DNA of 54,940 bases from Sideroxyarcus sp. GTDB lineage: Bacteria > Pseudomonadota > Gammaproteobacteria > Burkholderiales > Gallionellaceae. The stretch is taken from contig JAUSBC010000046.1 in assembly GCA_030652215.1 (NCBI GenBank), forward strand, positions 1-54,940, given 5' to 3'. Position numbers and translations under genes: made by a program. The notes under the pieces were generated by a model. That model was not told the origin of the DNA, made no database searches, and was given only the letters and a program-made list of their open reading frames with translations. Shown here piece after piece: positions 53,466-54,940 of the stretch (its first letter is position 1; each line of letters opens with the position of its first letter).

Positions 53466-54128
53466 TTACTTCTTGGCTGTGGCAGCGGGTGCGGCAGCAG
53501 GAGCAGGCGCTGCAGCAGCCGAAGCGTCGGCAGCAGCGGCAGCTTCTGCAGCAGCTTCAACGTGACCGCGCGGCACTTGCACTGTTGCCACGGCATCGGT
53601 GGCGTGGTGATGGCCGGCCACTTCAACGCCCTTGGGCAGTTTGATGTCGGACACGTGGATGGAGTGACCCAGATCCAGATTCGCCAGATCCACTTCGATT
53701 GCGGTTGGCAGATCGGCCGCCAAGCAGGCGATTTCCAGTTCGTTCAGCACGTGGCTGATGATGCCGCCGCCGGTCTTCACGCCGGGAGCGATGTCGGCAT
53801 TGATGAAGTGCAGCGGGATTTTCATGTGGATCTTCTTCTTCGCGTCGACGCGCTGGAAGTCGATGTGCTGCACTTGCTGGCGGAACGGGTGCATCTGGAA
53901 CGCGCGCAGCAGAACGTCCTGCTTTTTGCCGTCCAGATTAAGCGACAGAACGGATGCGTGGAACGCTTCCTTGCGCAGTGCGTAATACAGTGTGTTGTGA
54001 TCGAGTTCGATCATTGCCGCTTCGCCGGTACCGTAAACGATGCCGGGAACGAGATTCGCCTTGCGCAGACGGCGGCTCGCACCCGTTCCTTGCGCTTTGC
54101 GTGTTGTTGCTGTGATTTCGATAGCCAT
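53466..54128 (-). CDS. rplY: 50S ribosomal protein L25 (Ctc form)
   Basis: A 220-residue long-form L25. The N-terminal 5S rRNA-binding domain ([27 protein letters not shown], split by the conserved KxxGT) is followed by the Ctc domain ([21 protein letters not shown]). The last 40 residues are Ala and Pro rich, a low-complexity tail often seen in betaproteobacteria. The gap to prs is 83 bases. Confidence 0.95.
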   Translation of the reverse strand: MAIEITATTRKAQGTGASRRLRKANLVPGIVYGTGEAAMIELDHNTLYYALRKEAFHASVLSLNLDGKKQDVLLRAFQMHPFRQQVQHIDFQRVDAKKKIHMKIPLHFINADIAPGVKTGGGIISHVLNELEIACLAADLPTAIEVDLANLDLGHSIHVSDIKLPKGVEVAGHHHATDAVATVQVPRGHVEAAAEAAAAADASAAAAPAPAAAPAATAKK

Positions 54129-54211
54129 TTTACTTCTCCACTTCTATTGAAGCTCTCCGCGACCAGTGAGCTTCGGGTTGTGCGATGACCAAAATGATCA
54201 CCGCGAATTCT

Positions 54212-54940
54212 TCAGTCCATAAACAGCGAGCTAACCGATTCTTCCGCATTGATGCGGCGCATGGTTTCGGCCATCAGTTCCGCCACACTCAATTGGCGGA
54301 TGCGTTTGCAGTTGCGCGCTTCCTCGTTCAACGGGATGGTGTCGGTCACGACCAGTTCGTCGATGGCCGATTTTTCCAGTCGCCCGATTGCCGGACCGGA
54401 CAGCACGCCGTGCGTACAGTAGGCGATCACGCGTTCGGCGCCTTTTTCCTTCAGGGCATTGGCCGCTTCGCACAGCGTGTTGGCGGTGTCCACCATGTCA
54501 TCCATGATGATGCAGGTGCGTCCGGCGACGTCGCCGATGATGTTCATCACCTTGGCCACGTTGGGCTTGGGACGGCGCTTGTCGATGATGGCCAGATCGG
54601 ATTCCAGGCGCTTGGCCAGCGCGCGTGCGCGGACCACACCGCCCACGTCCGGCGAGACCACGATCAGGTTGTCGTAGTTCTGTTTCCATACATCGCCCAG
54701 CAAAATCGGCGCCGCATAGATGTTGTCCACGGGAATGTCGAAGAACCCCTGAATCTGGTCGGAGTGCAGATCCATGGTCAGCAGACGGTCGACGCCGACG
54801 CCGACCAGCATGTCCGCAACCACCTTGGCGGTGATCGCCACGCGGGCGGAACGCGGACGGCGATCCTGGCGCGCGTAGCCGAAATACGGCATTGCGGCCG
54901 TGATACGCGCGGCGGAGGCACGCTTGAGCGCGTCCACCAT
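54212..54940 (-). CDS. prs: Ribose-phosphate pyrophosphokinase, C-terminal part (truncated by window edge)
   Basis: About 242 C-terminal residues of PRPP synthetase, with roughly the first 75 missing beyond the right edge. [20 protein letters not shown] marks the ATP-binding flexible loop, [21 protein letters not shown] the signature helix, and [14 protein letters not shown] the ribose 5-phosphate loop. It makes PRPP for nucleotide synthesis and lies upstream of rplY as is usual. Confidence 0.95.
   Translation of the reverse strand: MVDALKRASAARITAAMPYFGYARQDRRPRSARVAITAKVVADMLVGVGVDRLLTMDLHSDQIQGFFDIPVDNIYAAPILLGDVWKQNYDNLIVVSPDVGGVVRARALAKRLESDLAIIDKRRPKPNVAKVMNIIGDVAGRTCIIMDDMVDTANTLCEAANALKEKGAERVIAYCTHGVLSGPAIGRLEKSAIDELVVTDTIPLNEEARNCKRIRQLSVAELMAETMRRINAEESVSSLFMD

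Overview
The window is GC-rich (roughly 60%) chromosomal DNA of a Betaproteobacterium. Its housekeeping genes and their order (prs-rplY-pth-ychF, eno, a GcvR-type regulator, rhlE, srkA, prfC), its dense palindromic repeats, and the mix of signalling and respiratory genes suggest the Nitrosomonadales, perhaps a Gallionellaceae-like lithotroph. That placement is an inference from protein flavour, not a measured phylogeny. No rRNA, tRNA or CRISPR array was seen.

Left part (1-12015). The 5' end of prfC is followed by a compact operon that is the centrepiece of the window. It encodes an Mrp-antiporter-like membrane half (subunits E, F, G, MbhD, B and C, and a giant protein fusing two antiporter modules). 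This is followed by complex-I/group-4-hydrogenase-like subunits (NuoH-, NuoB-, NuoC- and NuoD-like), a NuoI-like ferredoxin fused to a GltD-type FAD/pyridine-nucleotide oxidoreductase, and a ferritin-like diiron protein. The order matches the archaeal MBX/MBS family (A B C D F G H H' M J K L N). The catalytic subunit has only the N-terminal half of a NiFe site, and the NuoB-like subunit lacks one usual cluster cysteine. I read it as an MBX/MBS-like ion-pumping oxidoreductase with its own NAD(P)H module, not a hydrogenase and not ordinary complex I.

Middle part (12016-27348). An IS remnant is followed by a periplasmic binding protein overlapping a PAS-GGDEF-EAL protein. Next come an acetaldehyde-dehydrogenase-type gene with a DUF779 partner, divergent from an AcoR-like sigma-54 activator with a candidate -24/-12 promoter and operator, and then a run of seven small SRPBCC and VOC genes. 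A DUF6279-like lipoprotein with a defective start and a DUF4118-PAS-PAS-GGDEF protein close this part.

Glycosylglycerate part (27491-32859). A phosphatase-glycerate kinase fusion, two glycosyltransferases (one GpgS-like) and a mechanosensitive-channel-like membrane protein look like a compatible-solute operon.

Right part (32990-54940). This holds a patatin-like esterase, a Ser/Thr kinase-HDOD-GAF protein, a GcvR-like protein, and a complete REP-associated transposase element with 114-bp inverted ends whose inner repeat also sits inside the MBX-like operon. It also holds an orphan NarL-type regulator, ychJ, eno, srkA, a DUF1415 gene, rhlE and a four-lipoprotein operon including an LpoB-like protein. 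An AT-richer S9 peptidase gene lies between the real 3' end of ychF and a diverged direct copy of that end. The window closes with ychF, pth, rplY and a partial prs.
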